A stretch of 64,000 nt of DNA, taken from NCBI GenBank assembly GCA_050874665.1, contig JBNMLC010000004.1:99188-163187 (forward strand), given 5' to 3'. Below, one piece after another: positions 1 to 8,593 of this stretch. The notes beneath the pieces were generated by a model. The model saw only the letters and a list, made by a program, of their open reading frames with translations, was not told the DNA's origin and did not search any database. The DNA is from RUG11237 sp050874665. GTDB lineage: Bacteria > Bacillota > Clostridia > Lachnospirales > Lachnospiraceae. The translations under genes were made by a program, and so were the position numbers. Within the stretch, counting starts at the first letter, position 1. The number at the start of each line of letters is the position of its first letter.

Positions 1-1032
1 AATTATACTCGTTCCCTTCCCAATTTCAGAATTTATTTTAAACTCTCCAGAGAATAAATATACTCGTTCCTTCATCATAGATAACCCAAAACCGGAATTA
101 TCTGTTCTTTCTATATTCTCTAATTGGTTTGTATCAAACCCCACTCCATCATCATTTATAACTATAGATAAAAAAGCCTGTTCCTTTTTCACCACAACTC
201 GAATGTTCTCAGCATTTGCATGCTTTACAGCATTATTACAAGATTCCTGAATAATTCGAAATATTGTTAATTTCAAAACTTGTTTTAGTCTGCTTTGTTT
301 TAATACTTCTTCTTCATCTATAAATACTATCTTTTTATTATACTGATTTCTTATCTTTTCTATAAATTGTTTGATTGTAACGTCTACGCCAATGTCATCA
401 AATGACATAGGACGTAAATCATAAATAGTAGAACGAATATCCGCTATAATATTTTTTAAATAATTCATAGAAGACTGTAATTCCAGCTTGCATCTGATGA
501 CATCCATATCAAGCAGACTACTGCAAAGCTCAAGTTTGTTAAACAACGCTACCAGATTTTGTGTAGATGAGTCATGCAGCTCTCTGGCAATTCTTTGTCG
601 TTCCAATTCCTGAACTTCCAACATCATGATTTTTTCCTTATCAGTTTCAAATTTATCCTTCTTTTCTTCCACCGATTGAATTGATTTTAACCAGCTTACC
701 ATATTGCGGAAATCTTTTTCTTGCTTTTTTATGTTTTCGAGTTCTTTCTTCTCAACTGTAATTTCCGCTTCTAACTGTTGCTTTTGCTGCATATAACTCT
801 GTTTTTTTTCTACATCCAGAGAATAATTTACCCTGGGAGTAAATATTTCTAATTCATCTGCTTCCTCTTTAAAATATGCAATATGCTGTTTTACTTCCTG
901 CAAATGTTTCTCTTTCGACTCCAACAGAAATTCTTTCTTTATTCTATCATCTGCAACTTTCTCATAATAAGCAAATACCATATCTTCTATCTGCTTTTTT
1001 TTGTCACAAGACATTGCTTTTTTATGTTCCAA
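1..1032 (-). CDS. DegS/NarL-type cytoplasmic sensor histidine kinase (3' end outside window)
   Basis: This is a two-component sensor kinase of the HisKA_3 family that would autophosphorylate and pass phosphate to a NarL/LuxR-type response regulator, probably encoded just outside the window. Read on the minus strand, the first about 190 residues are charged and coiled-coil-like with no membrane segment, as in soluble DegS. The phosphorylation motif ERQRIARELHD (His in RELHD) follows, then an HATPase_c domain with the N box (ESCNNAVKHA), the G1 box (DDGVGFD) and a terminal GKGTSI just before the edge, so only a few residues are missing. The start is taken as TTG at 1032: AGGAG lies nine bases upstream and an in-frame stop lies directly before it; the ATG at 1014 has no ribosome site at a normal distance. 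Partner and signal are unknown. Confidence 0.8.
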   Translation of the reverse strand, partial: MEHKKAMSCDKKKQIEDMVFAYYEKVADDRIKKEFLLESKEKHLQEVKQHIAYFKEEADELEIFTPRVNYSLDVEKKQSYMQQKQQLEAEITVEKKELENIKKQEKDFRNMVSWLKSIQSVEEKKDKFETDKEKIMMLEVQELERQRIARELHDSSTQNLVALFNKLELCSSLLDMDVIRCKLELQSSMNYLKNIIADIRSTIYDLRPMSFDDIGVDVTIKQFIEKIRNQYNKKIVFIDEEEVLKQSRLKQVLKLTIFRIIQESCNNAVKHANAENIRVVVKKEQAFLSIVINDDGVGFDTNQLENIERTDNSGFGLSMMKERVYLFSGEFKINSEIGKGTSII

Positions 1033-1247
1033 TTACCAATGCTCCTATCGTATCCGATTTGCCCCAATCATATTAATTATAAATTAAACCTTAGCTAAAT
1101 ACAACTGTTTTTACATTATTTTCCTATAAAAGTATTCGTATATCAAAACACCCTAATTGATGATTGCATACATTACTTCATGCGTTCATGCCCTCATATT
1201 TGCACATCATATAAATAAAAATGCTGCCATAAATCTAAACTGATATC

Positions 1248-1276
1248 TTGTATATATTTTCGTATTGGATTATAAT
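1248..1276 (+). promoter_or_regulatory. Putative sigma-A promoter for the hydrolase-fold gene
   Basis: TTGTAT (1248-1253) and TATAAT (1271-1276) are separated by 17 bases, about 40 bases before the start codon at 1317. The 1033-1316 gap must also hold the leftward promoter of the kinase gene, which I could not place. Confidence 0.55.
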
Positions 1277-1316
1277 ATAAATATGTGTAAATACAATTTC
1301 AGAAAGGAAGTTTCTT

Positions 1317-2264
1317 ATGAAAAAGAAAGTCAAAAACTTAGTTTTATTTACCTCGTTTAGTGTCTTAGGTATACATCTTTTGAATAAATTTTTAACTTTC
1401 ACAGCAACCATCCGAGATTTATTAAAATCAGAATTGGGATTCTTTTATGAATGGAGATTTGGCAAAATATATTATACAAAGCAGGGAAACGGTTCTCCTC
1501 TTCTCTTAATCCACGATTTAACCACCGGAAGTTCTTCTTATGAATGGAATGAGATCATAAAACCTCTTTCTCAAAAACACACCGTTTATACGATTGACTT
1601 ACTTGGTTGTGGGCGTTCCGATAAACCAAATCTTACCTATACTAATTTTTTATATGTGCAGCTAATTTCTGATTTTGTGAAAAATATTATTGGTCATAAA
1701 ACAGACGTAATGGTTACCGGAGATGCCGCTCCTCTCGTCGTTACCGCATGTGGAAATGATGCAACACTCTTTAATAAAGTTATCATGATTAATCCAATGA
1801 GCTTATATCGTTTGAATGAAATTCCTTCCAAACGTACTAAGCTGCTAAAATTATTAATTGAAACTCCTATTCTTGGTACTTTGCTTTACAACTTATATGC
1901 CATGAAAAATAATGTGGAAAATAAATTTATTGAAACTTACTACTTTAATCCTTTTAAAGTCAATCAGGCTTATATTAATACTTATTATGAGTCATCAAAT
2001 CTTGGAAATGCCAAATATTTATTTGCAAGTTTGAAAGGAAGATACACAAACATTAATATTCTTCATTCTTTAAAAAACATTAATCATAGTATTTATATTA
2101 TTGGTGGTTCAGATGAAACGGAAATTCAGACAATTATTGATAATTACTCTTACTATAACCCGTCCATTGAATCATATATTATGAAAAAAACAAAACATCT
2201 TCCACAATTAGAAACACCAGAAAAACTGTTAGAGCAGGTTGAAATTTTTCTTGCTTCTGAATAA
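1317..2264 (+). CDS. Alpha/beta-hydrolase fold protein with a substituted nucleophile
   Basis: The 315-residue protein starts with a hydrophobic stretch (about residues 7-30) that could be a membrane anchor. It then has the hydrolase core: a beta-strand and oxyanion-type segment LLLIHDLTTGSS (about 62-74), the DLLGCGRSDKP segment (94-104), and a C-terminal His in KHLPQLETPE (about 294), where the catalytic His normally sits. The nucleophile elbow, expected as G-x-S-x-G/A, reads G135-D-A137-A-P, so the serine position is alanine (codon GCC at 1725-1727). This suggests a non-catalytic relative or a serine lost by a single base change. AGAAAGGAAG just upstream supports the start. No neighbour suggests a substrate, so the function is unknown. 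Confidence 0.75.
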   Translation: MKKKVKNLVLFTSFSVLGIHLLNKFLTFTATIRDLLKSELGFFYEWRFGKIYYTKQGNGSPLLLIHDLTTGSSSYEWNEIIKPLSQKHTVYTIDLLGCGRSDKPNLTYTNFLYVQLISDFVKNIIGHKTDVMVTGDAAPLVVTACGNDATLFNKVIMINPMSLYRLNEIPSKRTKLLKLLIETPILGTLLYNLYAMKNNVENKFIETYYFNPFKVNQAYINTYYESSNLGNAKYLFASLKGRYTNINILHSLKNINHSIYIIGGSDETEIQTIIDNYSYYNPSIESYIMKKTKHLPQLETPEKLLEQVEIFLASE

Positions 2265-2267
2265 CAT

Positions 2268-2300
2268 ATAAGGCAGCCAACAAATTGTTGGCTGCCTTAT
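2268..2300. terminator. Bidirectional terminator between convergent genes
   Basis: An almost perfect 16-bp inverted repeat (arms 2268-2283 and 2285-2300, core GGCAGCCAACAA) lies between the convergent hydrolase-fold and chemoreceptor genes. The U-tracts on either side are weak. Confidence 0.7.
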
Positions 2301-2322
2301 ATAATCTTCCTATACTTTTTAT

Positions 2323-3792
2323 TTATTCCATCTTTTGATTCAAAATATTAGAAAGCTGTTCGATTCCTTTTTGTACATTTTCCATAGACTTTAAAATATT
2401 CTCTACGCCAGTTGCCTGCGCTTCTGTAGATGTACTGATTTCTGCTGTTGTTGCTACAGATTTTTCTGATATACTTTCCAGCTTTTCCATTGCTGTGTGA
2501 AGCTGTTCCTTTACTGTTACAATATTACCTAAATCCTGTTTTAATCCATCTGTAACTTCTATTACCTGTTCTGATGATGTTAACATGGTCTTAAATATTT
2601 CAACTGTATGCTGTAACTGTTCATTAGACTCTTGTACAATTTCTTCATTCTGTTCCATTGTCTTACTAATGGAATCTACCATATTAATAATTTCTTTTAG
2701 AATAGCATCAATCTTTTGCGTCGCATCTGCAGATTCCTGTGAAAGTGCATTAATTTCATCTGCAACCACGGCAAACCCTTTTCCTGCTTCTCCTGCTCTG
2801 GCTGCCTCTATAGCTGCATTTAATGCAAGTAAATTTGTCTGCTTTGCAATCTGACTTATACTTTCAATAATCTGTCCAATCAGTGAAGATTGCTGGGATA
2901 ATGTGCCAATTCCCTCTGAAGCCATTTTGGTCGATTTCAGATTTTCTTCGAACTTTTTAGTCAACGTACTAATTGCATGGATTCCTTCATCGTTTTTATC
3001 CTTTAATTCCATCATGTTACTTACGGTATCACCGACTCTGTCTTCCGAATTAGCAATCATTCCATTTAAATTCTGGAAAATTCCAATACTTCCATTTACC
3101 TCATCAATCTGCATTTCTGCACTCTTTGATATTTCTTCCGTAGAAGCAGCAATTTCCTGAGAACTTTCTTCAAACGTCTGTAAAGAACTGTATATACTCT
3201 CCGTAGATTCCTGCAGACCTTCAAATGCATTATTTACCTTATCCAGCATATCCTCAACCTGTTTTTCCTTATTCTCTACTGTTTCAAACAGACTGCAGGA
3301 ACGCATGGTAACCATAACAGTTCCTAAAATAGCGAGCACAAAAACAATACCAATAAAAATCCAGATTGTCAGACTGTGAAGCTTAAAATATGCTCCCGGA
3401 AAAATCAATAACCCCAGGATATTCAGTACAATTGTTGATATAGCGGATACTTTTACAACAGAAATATCATAATAGGCAACACTTAAAAAGAGCCACAAAA
3501 AATATGCCTGCGTCATAGCACCAAATTTTCCATCATTGCCTACAATCATAACTACCGTTCCCCATATAGGCATTGACGTAATATACAAATACTTTGCATA
3601 TTTTCCAAGTTTCTTTTCAAATACTCTTGTTATAATATTTGCTACCGCCATAAACAATACGGCACAATCCGCAACTGTTCCACCCAAAAACAGCATAACG
3701 AAAATTGCCGCTGACACAGGAACTATAGTGCCCACAAGAAACATAATAAGGTTCATTTGCTTTTCTTCGTTCTTCAAAATACTTAATTCCAT
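2323..3792 (-). CDS. Methyl-accepting chemotaxis protein with multi-pass N-terminal membrane sensor
   Basis: This chemoreceptor would signal to CheA/CheW. The N-terminal about 175 residues contain roughly five to six hydrophobic segments with almost no extracytoplasmic domain and no HAMP domain. The rest is a methyl-accepting signalling domain with the hairpin-tip motif LNAAIEAARAGEAGKGFAVV. The membrane part is strikingly similar to that of the neighbouring kinase at 3923-5077: both begin with an acidic ILxxEExQMN segment and share FEKKLG, GKFGAMT, YFLWL and AYYD. The start at 3792 is preferred over upstream in-frame ATGs because GGGGG lies about eight bases before it. The gene sits 130 bp downstream of the kinase on the same strand, so it may be co-transcribed or have its own promoter. 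The ligand is unknown. Confidence 0.9.
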   Translation of the reverse strand: MELSILKNEEKQMNLIMFLVGTIVPVSAAIFVMLFLGGTVADCAVLFMAVANIITRVFEKKLGKYAKYLYITSMPIWGTVVMIVGNDGKFGAMTQAYFLWLFLSVAYYDISVVKVSAISTIVLNILGLLIFPGAYFKLHSLTIWIFIGIVFVLAILGTVMVTMRSCSLFETVENKEKQVEDMLDKVNNAFEGLQESTESIYSSLQTFEESSQEIAASTEEISKSAEMQIDEVNGSIGIFQNLNGMIANSEDRVGDTVSNMMELKDKNDEGIHAISTLTKKFEENLKSTKMASEGIGTLSQQSSLIGQIIESISQIAKQTNLLALNAAIEAARAGEAGKGFAVVADEINALSQESADATQKIDAILKEIINMVDSISKTMEQNEEIVQESNEQLQHTVEIFKTMLTSSEQVIEVTDGLKQDLGNIVTVKEQLHTAMEKLESISEKSVATTAEISTSTEAQATGVENILKSMENVQKGIEQLSNILNQKME

Positions 3793-3922
3793 ATCTGTTA
3801 CCCCCAATATCATACTTTTAGTAATATTGTACAGCAAACGATACTTTCATATCAAGATTTTGTCGAATTTTGCAGATTTTGGGTTATTTTTTGCAATTTT
3901 TTTATTACCTTTTAAATTTCCG

Positions 3923-5077
3923 TTAAATTCCCGGCAAAATTAGTATTGCTATAAATACTCCATTGTTTGGAACACATTCTAAATATCCATTATACTTTTC
4001 AGCCGTTCTCTGGATACTTTTTAACCCAATACCATGAATTCCCTTTTCTTTTTTTGTGGATACAAATCCAAATTTATTGGTAATGAGTTGTTCTGAATAA
4101 TTATTTGTAACTTTTATTACACTAACTCTTCCACCATTTTCCATATAAATGTGTATATTAACTTTTCTCTGCTTTTCCTCACACTTTCGTGCAGCCCGGA
4201 ATGCATTATCTAATAAATTTTCCAGCATGGCAACTAAATCCCCATCGGATACTTCTCCAAACTGAATCCCAGGCTCTACATAAGCGTCCATGATGATACC
4301 ATATTCCATGCTTTCTCTCTTTTTCTGTGAAAGAATTGCATTTACTACCTTGTAATTTGTATAAATAATGCTGGAATCATTTTCCATTTCTACATTCATA
4401 TCATGTAAAATACTAAGAATTTTGTCATAGTGTTGATTCCTTGCCAATTCACCTATAGCTGCAAGGTAATGTGTCATATTATGAATAAATTCACTATGCT
4501 TTTCATCCTTTTTTTCCAATTCCCGCATATATGCCAAATCATTTTCATAATTTTTCAACTGCTGTTCTGTTTTAAATAATTCGTATGTTCTTCCCGCTAT
4601 AATTACACCAAGTACCACTGCAATTATATATACTATTGTTATATAAATCCATACTGTCATATTGTGAATTTTAAGATAAGGCTCTCTAAAAATAAGCATC
4701 AATACACAGTTGCTAACCACTGTTATACCTGCACAAAATAGGACAACAGAAAAATCATAATATGCAAGTGCTAACAATAGCCACAAAAAATAGACATGTG
4801 TCATAGCGCCAAACTTTCCATCGCCACTAAGGACAACGACAAGCCCTCCAATCAGTGGCATACACATATATGCATACTTTGCTTTATCTCCCAATTTTTT
4901 TTCAAATATTCTCACCACAATACTGAAATTTGCCATTAAAAAAACTGAAGTATCTCTCGCCGTCCCCTTTAAAAATACTTTTACAAACAAGTACGCAACT
5001 ACGGGAATAAATAAGCCCATGACAAATGTAATTGTATTCATTTGCTCTTCTTCTATATTCAGAATATCCATCTTCAT
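3923..5077 (-). CDS. GHKL-family (AgrC-like) membrane sensor histidine kinase
   Basis: This is the sensor kinase of a LytTR two-component system. Its N-terminal about 175 residues form a multi-pass membrane domain homologous to that of the chemoreceptor at 2323-3792. A short coiled coil follows, then the dimerisation/phosphorylation segment FIHNMTHYLAAIGELA with its His. The ATPase region has the N box (LENLLDNAFRAA) and a G box (GIHGIGLKSI) near the C-terminus. The start at 5077 (MKMDIL) has GGGAG eight bases upstream; an upstream ATG at 5092 lacks this spacing. The cognate regulator gene ends 58 bp upstream. No AgrB or AgrD-like gene is visible nearby, so a peptide signal is not supported by context. 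Confidence 0.88.
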   Translation of the reverse strand: MKMDILNIEEEQMNTITFVMGLFIPVVAYLFVKVFLKGTARDTSVFLMANFSIVVRIFEKKLGDKAKYAYMCMPLIGGLVVVLSGDGKFGAMTHVYFLWLLLALAYYDFSVVLFCAGITVVSNCVLMLIFREPYLKIHNMTVWIYITIVYIIAVVLGVIIAGRTYELFKTEQQLKNYENDLAYMRELEKKDEKHSEFIHNMTHYLAAIGELARNQHYDKILSILHDMNVEMENDSSIIYTNYKVVNAILSQKKRESMEYGIIMDAYVEPGIQFGEVSDGDLVAMLENLLDNAFRAARKCEEKQRKVNIHIYMENGGRVSVIKVTNNYSEQLITNKFGFVSTKKEKGIHGIGLKSIQRTAEKYNGYLECVPNNGVFIAILILPGI

Positions 5078-5135
5078 ATTGTTTTCTCCCAAATTTTAAG
5101 AATACTATTACATTTATGTTCCAGCTTATACATTT

Positions 5136-5864
5136 TTAATATTTTAACGCCATTTTATTTGCAAATAATCTGCGAAATTCCTTAGAATGTGATCTTGAAA
5201 TCGTAAGATTTGTTCCACTTTTCAGTTCTAACTCATCCACTCTTACCATGACAACATAATCCATATTGACAATATAACTGTTATGTGCATAAGCAAATCC
5301 AAATTCATTCAGTATATCATAAAATTCTGATACTTTATCCGGGGACGTATAGCATTCTTGCATCTTCTTTTGAAAACAATGAATCTTGCTCCCTTTTTTA
5401 GCAATTTCTATATATTCCACATTCTTAGGATGTATTTTAAATAATTTATTATCCCTTTTTCCAATAATATAAGGAACTACTTTATTTTTTTTTACCTTTT
5501 CATGCACAACCTGTAATTCTTTCAACATTCGTTCTTTTGTATATTCTTTTAATAAGTAACGAAATGGCTCGGCCTCAAAAGCCTCCACTGTAGGCATGCA
5601 TACACCAGAACAGAAAATTAAAACTGCATTCGGATACTGTTCACGAAATAACTGTGCTGCTGTATGACCATCCATTCCTGTCAACTTTATATCCATAATC
5701 ATTAAATCATATTTTTTTTGTTTTTCCATTTGAGAAATCAATTCTTCGCCTGAAGAATACTCATGAAATATAACTTCTTCTTCCTTCCACGCGCCTTCAT
5801 TAAACAGACTTTTCATGTAGTCAATAAATGCCTGACTATCATCAACAATTCCTATCTGATACAT
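5136..5864 (-). CDS. LytTR-family response regulator
   Basis: The protein has an N-terminal receiver domain (start MYQIGIVDDSQAF, acidic pocket DD, phospho-acceptor Asp in DLMIMDIKLTG, Lys in YLLKEYTKERM) and a C-terminal LytTR DNA-binding domain (YIEIAKKGSKIHC, AHNSYIVNMDYV, ISRSHSKEFRRLF). It would be phosphorylated by the GHKL kinase encoded immediately downstream and bind direct-repeat operators. Two close in-frame ATGs exist; 5864 is chosen because GGGGTG lies nine bases upstream, whereas it is too close to the ATG at 5870. The targets may include the downstream kinase and chemoreceptor genes, but no operator was identified. Confidence 0.88.
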   Translation of the reverse strand: MYQIGIVDDSQAFIDYMKSLFNEGAWKEEEVIFHEYSSGEELISQMEKQKKYDLMIMDIKLTGMDGHTAAQLFREQYPNAVLIFCSGVCMPTVEAFEAEPFRYLLKEYTKERMLKELQVVHEKVKKNKVVPYIIGKRDNKLFKIHPKNVEYIEIAKKGSKIHCFQKKMQECYTSPDKVSEFYDILNEFGFAYAHNSYIVNMDYVVMVRVDELELKSGTNLTISRSHSKEFRRLFANKMALKY

Positions 5865-5951
5865 GTTCATTTCACCCCATAGGATTGTAACTTGTTCTCT
5901 GCTTACTGTAAAGTACAAAAAAAGTCATTTTTTTTGCAATTTTTTCCACTT

Positions 5952-6680
5952 TTATACTCCTAAAGGTTCTTTTGTCGGAAGTCCTGCCTTTCTCGGATAT
6001 TTTTTTGAAGTATTCTTTACTTTTTCAATTAAAATAAAGGAACGTGTAATATCTGTATTCGGAAGCAGTAACTCTTTACATTCTACTCTTTTTCCTCCAA
6101 GAATTGATACCGCCTTTTCAGCTTGCTTCAATTCCTCGTGGATATTTCCGGATTTGTAAGGAATAAAAGCTCCACCTGGTTTTACAAATGGGATGCAATA
6201 TTCCGAAAGGGAAGCCAGATTTGCTACAGCCCTGGATACTGCTAAGTCAAATTGCTCTCTGTATTCTTCTTTCCTGGCACAATCTTCTGCTCTTGCATGA
6301 ATCAGACCAATTTCTGTTAAACCCAAGCTTTCCACAACAGCATCTAAAAATTTGATTCTTTTCCCCAATGAATCCAACAATATAAACTTTTTTTGTGGAA
6401 AAATAATTTTCAGCGGTATACCAGGAAATCCGGCTCCCGTTCCAATGTCAATCATACTTTCTACGGATTTCATGTCATATGCCTTTACCAATAATAACGA
6501 ATCTAAAAAATGTTTGCTTATCACTTCTTCATATTCTGTGATTCCGGTCAGATTCATGACCTTATTCCATTCCACTAAAAGCTCATAAAATTTTAAAAAC
6601 TGTTCTTGCTGTTTCAGGGACAAATCTATCCCCAACTCTTTGCAGCCTTCTTCTAAAGATGTAATGTCGTATTTGCTCAT
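5952..6680 (-). CDS. rsmG: 16S rRNA (guanine527-N7)-methyltransferase RsmG
   Basis: RsmG (GidB) uses S-adenosylmethionine to methylate N7 of G527 in the 530 loop of 16S rRNA; its loss is known to give low-level streptomycin resistance. The 242-residue length is typical. The class I methyltransferase motif I is visible as MIDIGTGAGFPGIPLKI, followed by an acidic strand end (ILLDS) and the conserved SRAVA segment (AVSRAVANL). The stop codon of mnmG abuts its ATG, so the gene is translated as part of the mnmE-mnmG-rsmG operon, the usual arrangement in Firmicutes. Confidence 0.96.
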   Translation of the reverse strand: MSKYDITSLEEGCKELGIDLSLKQQEQFLKFYELLVEWNKVMNLTGITEYEEVISKHFLDSLLLVKAYDMKSVESMIDIGTGAGFPGIPLKIIFPQKKFILLDSLGKRIKFLDAVVESLGLTEIGLIHARAEDCARKEEYREQFDLAVSRAVANLASLSEYCIPFVKPGGAFIPYKSGNIHEELKQAEKAVSILGGKRVECKELLLPNTDITRSFILIEKVKNTSKKYPRKAGLPTKEPLGV

Positions 6681-8570
6681 TTATTTCTCCTGTTTTCCAC
6701 GATACTGTTCCATGTACACTAATAAAACCGATATATCCGCCGGTGACACTCCTGAAATTCTAGAAGCCTGTCCAATAGAAACCGGTTGAAATAATTTTAA
6801 TTTCTGTCTTGCTTCAATTCTAAGGCTGCCCACTTTATCGTAATCAAAATTTTCAGGTATCTTTTTATTTTCTAATTTCTTATACTGCTCTACCTGCTTT
6901 AACTGACGGTCTATATAACCTTTATATTTAATTGAAATATTTGCCTGTTCCGCCACTCTGTAATCTGTATTTGTTCTATCCTTATCAATCGGAGCTAACA
7001 AATCATAATTCAATTCTGGTCTGCGAATCAATTCTGCTAATGTAGTTCCTGACTTTAGCTCTGTACTGTTGTATTTGCGAAGCAGTGACTGCACCGGTTC
7101 ATTTGCCCCCACATTTGTATTCTCTAAACGTTGAATTTCCTCTGCAATTTCTTTTTTTCTCTGCATTAATAAATCATATTGTTCTTTCGAAATCAATCCT
7201 ATTTCGTATCCTTTTTCCATCAGACGCATATCTGCATTATCCTGACGAAGTAATAATCTATACTCTGCTCTGGAAGTCATCATTCGATACGGTTCTCTAT
7301 TTTCCTTTGTTACTAAGTCGTCTATCAATACTCCAATATATGCCTCGGAACGGTCTAATACAATCATCTCTCTGCCCAAAGTTTTTAATGCAGCATTAAT
7401 GCCGGCAATCAATCCCTGGGCTGCAGCTTCCTCATATCCTGAGCTGCCATTAAACTGCCCACCGCTAAATAATCCCTTTATCTTTTTAAATTCCAACGTA
7501 GGATTTAACTGTCTTGCATTAATACAATCATATTCAATGGCATAAGCATTTCTTACTATTTTTGCCTTTTCCAATCCTGGAACGGTATGATACATTGCCT
7601 CTTGTACATCTTCCGGAAGAGAGCTTGACATTCCACCCACATACCATTCGTTTGTATGTAAACCTTCCGGCTCTAAAAACACCTGATGCCTGTTTTTATC
7701 TGCAAATTTTACAACCTTATCTTCAATTGATGGACAATATCTTGGACCAGTACCCTCAATAATTCCGGCATAAATTGGAGAACGGTCTAAATTATTTCGA
7801 ATAATCTCATGCGTTTCTTCGTTTGTATAGGTAAGATAGCAGGCTATCTGCTCTTTTTGGATTTCTTCCGGATTTGTACTAAAAGAAAATGGAACTATTT
7901 TTTCATCGCCGTACTGTGGCTCCATTTTGCTAAAATCAATTGAATTTTGATCCATTCTTGCAGGGGTACCTGTCTTAAATCGAAACATCTCTATACCATT
8001 TGCTTTCAGAGAATCTGTCAAATAATTAGCTGCCTGCAAACCGTTTGGTCCTGTATGAGTGATGCTTTCTCCTGTTAAACATCTTGCCTTAAGGTAAGTA
8101 CCGGTACAAAGTACAACTGCTTTACAATGATATATAGCTCCTGTATAAGTTTTTACTCCGGTGATTGTTTCATCTTCTACTATAAGCTCTGTTACTTCAC
8201 CCTGCTTGATTGTAAGATGTTCCTGATTTTGCAGAACCTTTCTCATGCTTCTGCTGTATTCTGCCTTATCTGCCTGTGCCCTGAGCGAATGTACCGCAGG
8301 TCCTTTTGATACATTCAACATTTTTGACTGAAGAAACGTTTTATCTATATTTTTGCCCATTTCCCCGCCTAAAGCATCAATTTCTCTTACCAAATGTCCT
8401 TTTGAGCTTCCGCCAATGTTTGGATTACAAGGCATCAAGGCAATACTGTCTACACTTACCGTAAATATAATAGTTTCCAAACCAAGTCTTGCCGCCGCTA
8501 ATGCTGCTTCACACCCTGCATGTCCTGCACCAACCACTACTACATCATAATATTTTTCTAATACAGGCAT
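6681..8570 (-). CDS. mnmG: tRNA uridine-34 carboxymethylaminomethylation enzyme MnmG
   Basis: MnmG (GidA) is an FAD-dependent enzyme that acts with MnmE to install the carboxymethylaminomethyl or aminomethyl group on wobble U34 of certain tRNAs. The N-terminal dinucleotide-binding motif VVVVGAGHAGCEAALAAARL and the family signatures GLFSGGQFNGSSGYEEAA and TSRAEYRLLLRQDNAD are present; the C-terminal helical part (RISGVSPADISVLLVY) matches the MnmE/tRNA-binding region. The start at 8570 (MPVLEKYYD) is preferred to an ATG 39 bases upstream because AGAGGA sits about seven bases before it. The gene lies 23 bp downstream of mnmE. The third enzyme of the pathway, MnmM, is encoded at 29892-30455. 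Confidence 0.97.
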   Translation of the reverse strand: MPVLEKYYDVVVVGAGHAGCEAALAAARLGLETIIFTVSVDSIALMPCNPNIGGSSKGHLVREIDALGGEMGKNIDKTFLQSKMLNVSKGPAVHSLRAQADKAEYSRSMRKVLQNQEHLTIKQGEVTELIVEDETITGVKTYTGAIYHCKAVVLCTGTYLKARCLTGESITHTGPNGLQAANYLTDSLKANGIEMFRFKTGTPARMDQNSIDFSKMEPQYGDEKIVPFSFSTNPEEIQKEQIACYLTYTNEETHEIIRNNLDRSPIYAGIIEGTGPRYCPSIEDKVVKFADKNRHQVFLEPEGLHTNEWYVGGMSSSLPEDVQEAMYHTVPGLEKAKIVRNAYAIEYDCINARQLNPTLEFKKIKGLFSGGQFNGSSGYEEAAAQGLIAGINAALKTLGREMIVLDRSEAYIGVLIDDLVTKENREPYRMMTSRAEYRLLLRQDNADMRLMEKGYEIGLISKEQYDLLMQRKKEIAEEIQRLENTNVGANEPVQSLLRKYNSTELKSGTTLAELIRRPELNYDLLAPIDKDRTNTDYRVAEQANISIKYKGYIDRQLKQVEQYKKLENKKIPENFDYDKVGSLRIEARQKLKLFQPVSIGQASRISGVSPADISVLLVYMEQYRGKQEK

Positions 8571-8593
8571 TTTAATTCCTCTTTTCTCTTTCT

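Noticed and set aside
876..1098. Rightward open frames over the start of the kinase gene
   Set aside because: They lie antisense to the coiled-coil part of the histidine kinase, show no protein features and have no ribosome site at a usable distance.
2323..5864. A complete Agr quorum-sensing system
   Set aside because: The GHKL kinase and LytTR regulator fit AgrC/AgrA, but no AgrB-like processing protease or AgrD-like peptide gene is visible on either strand of the flanks.
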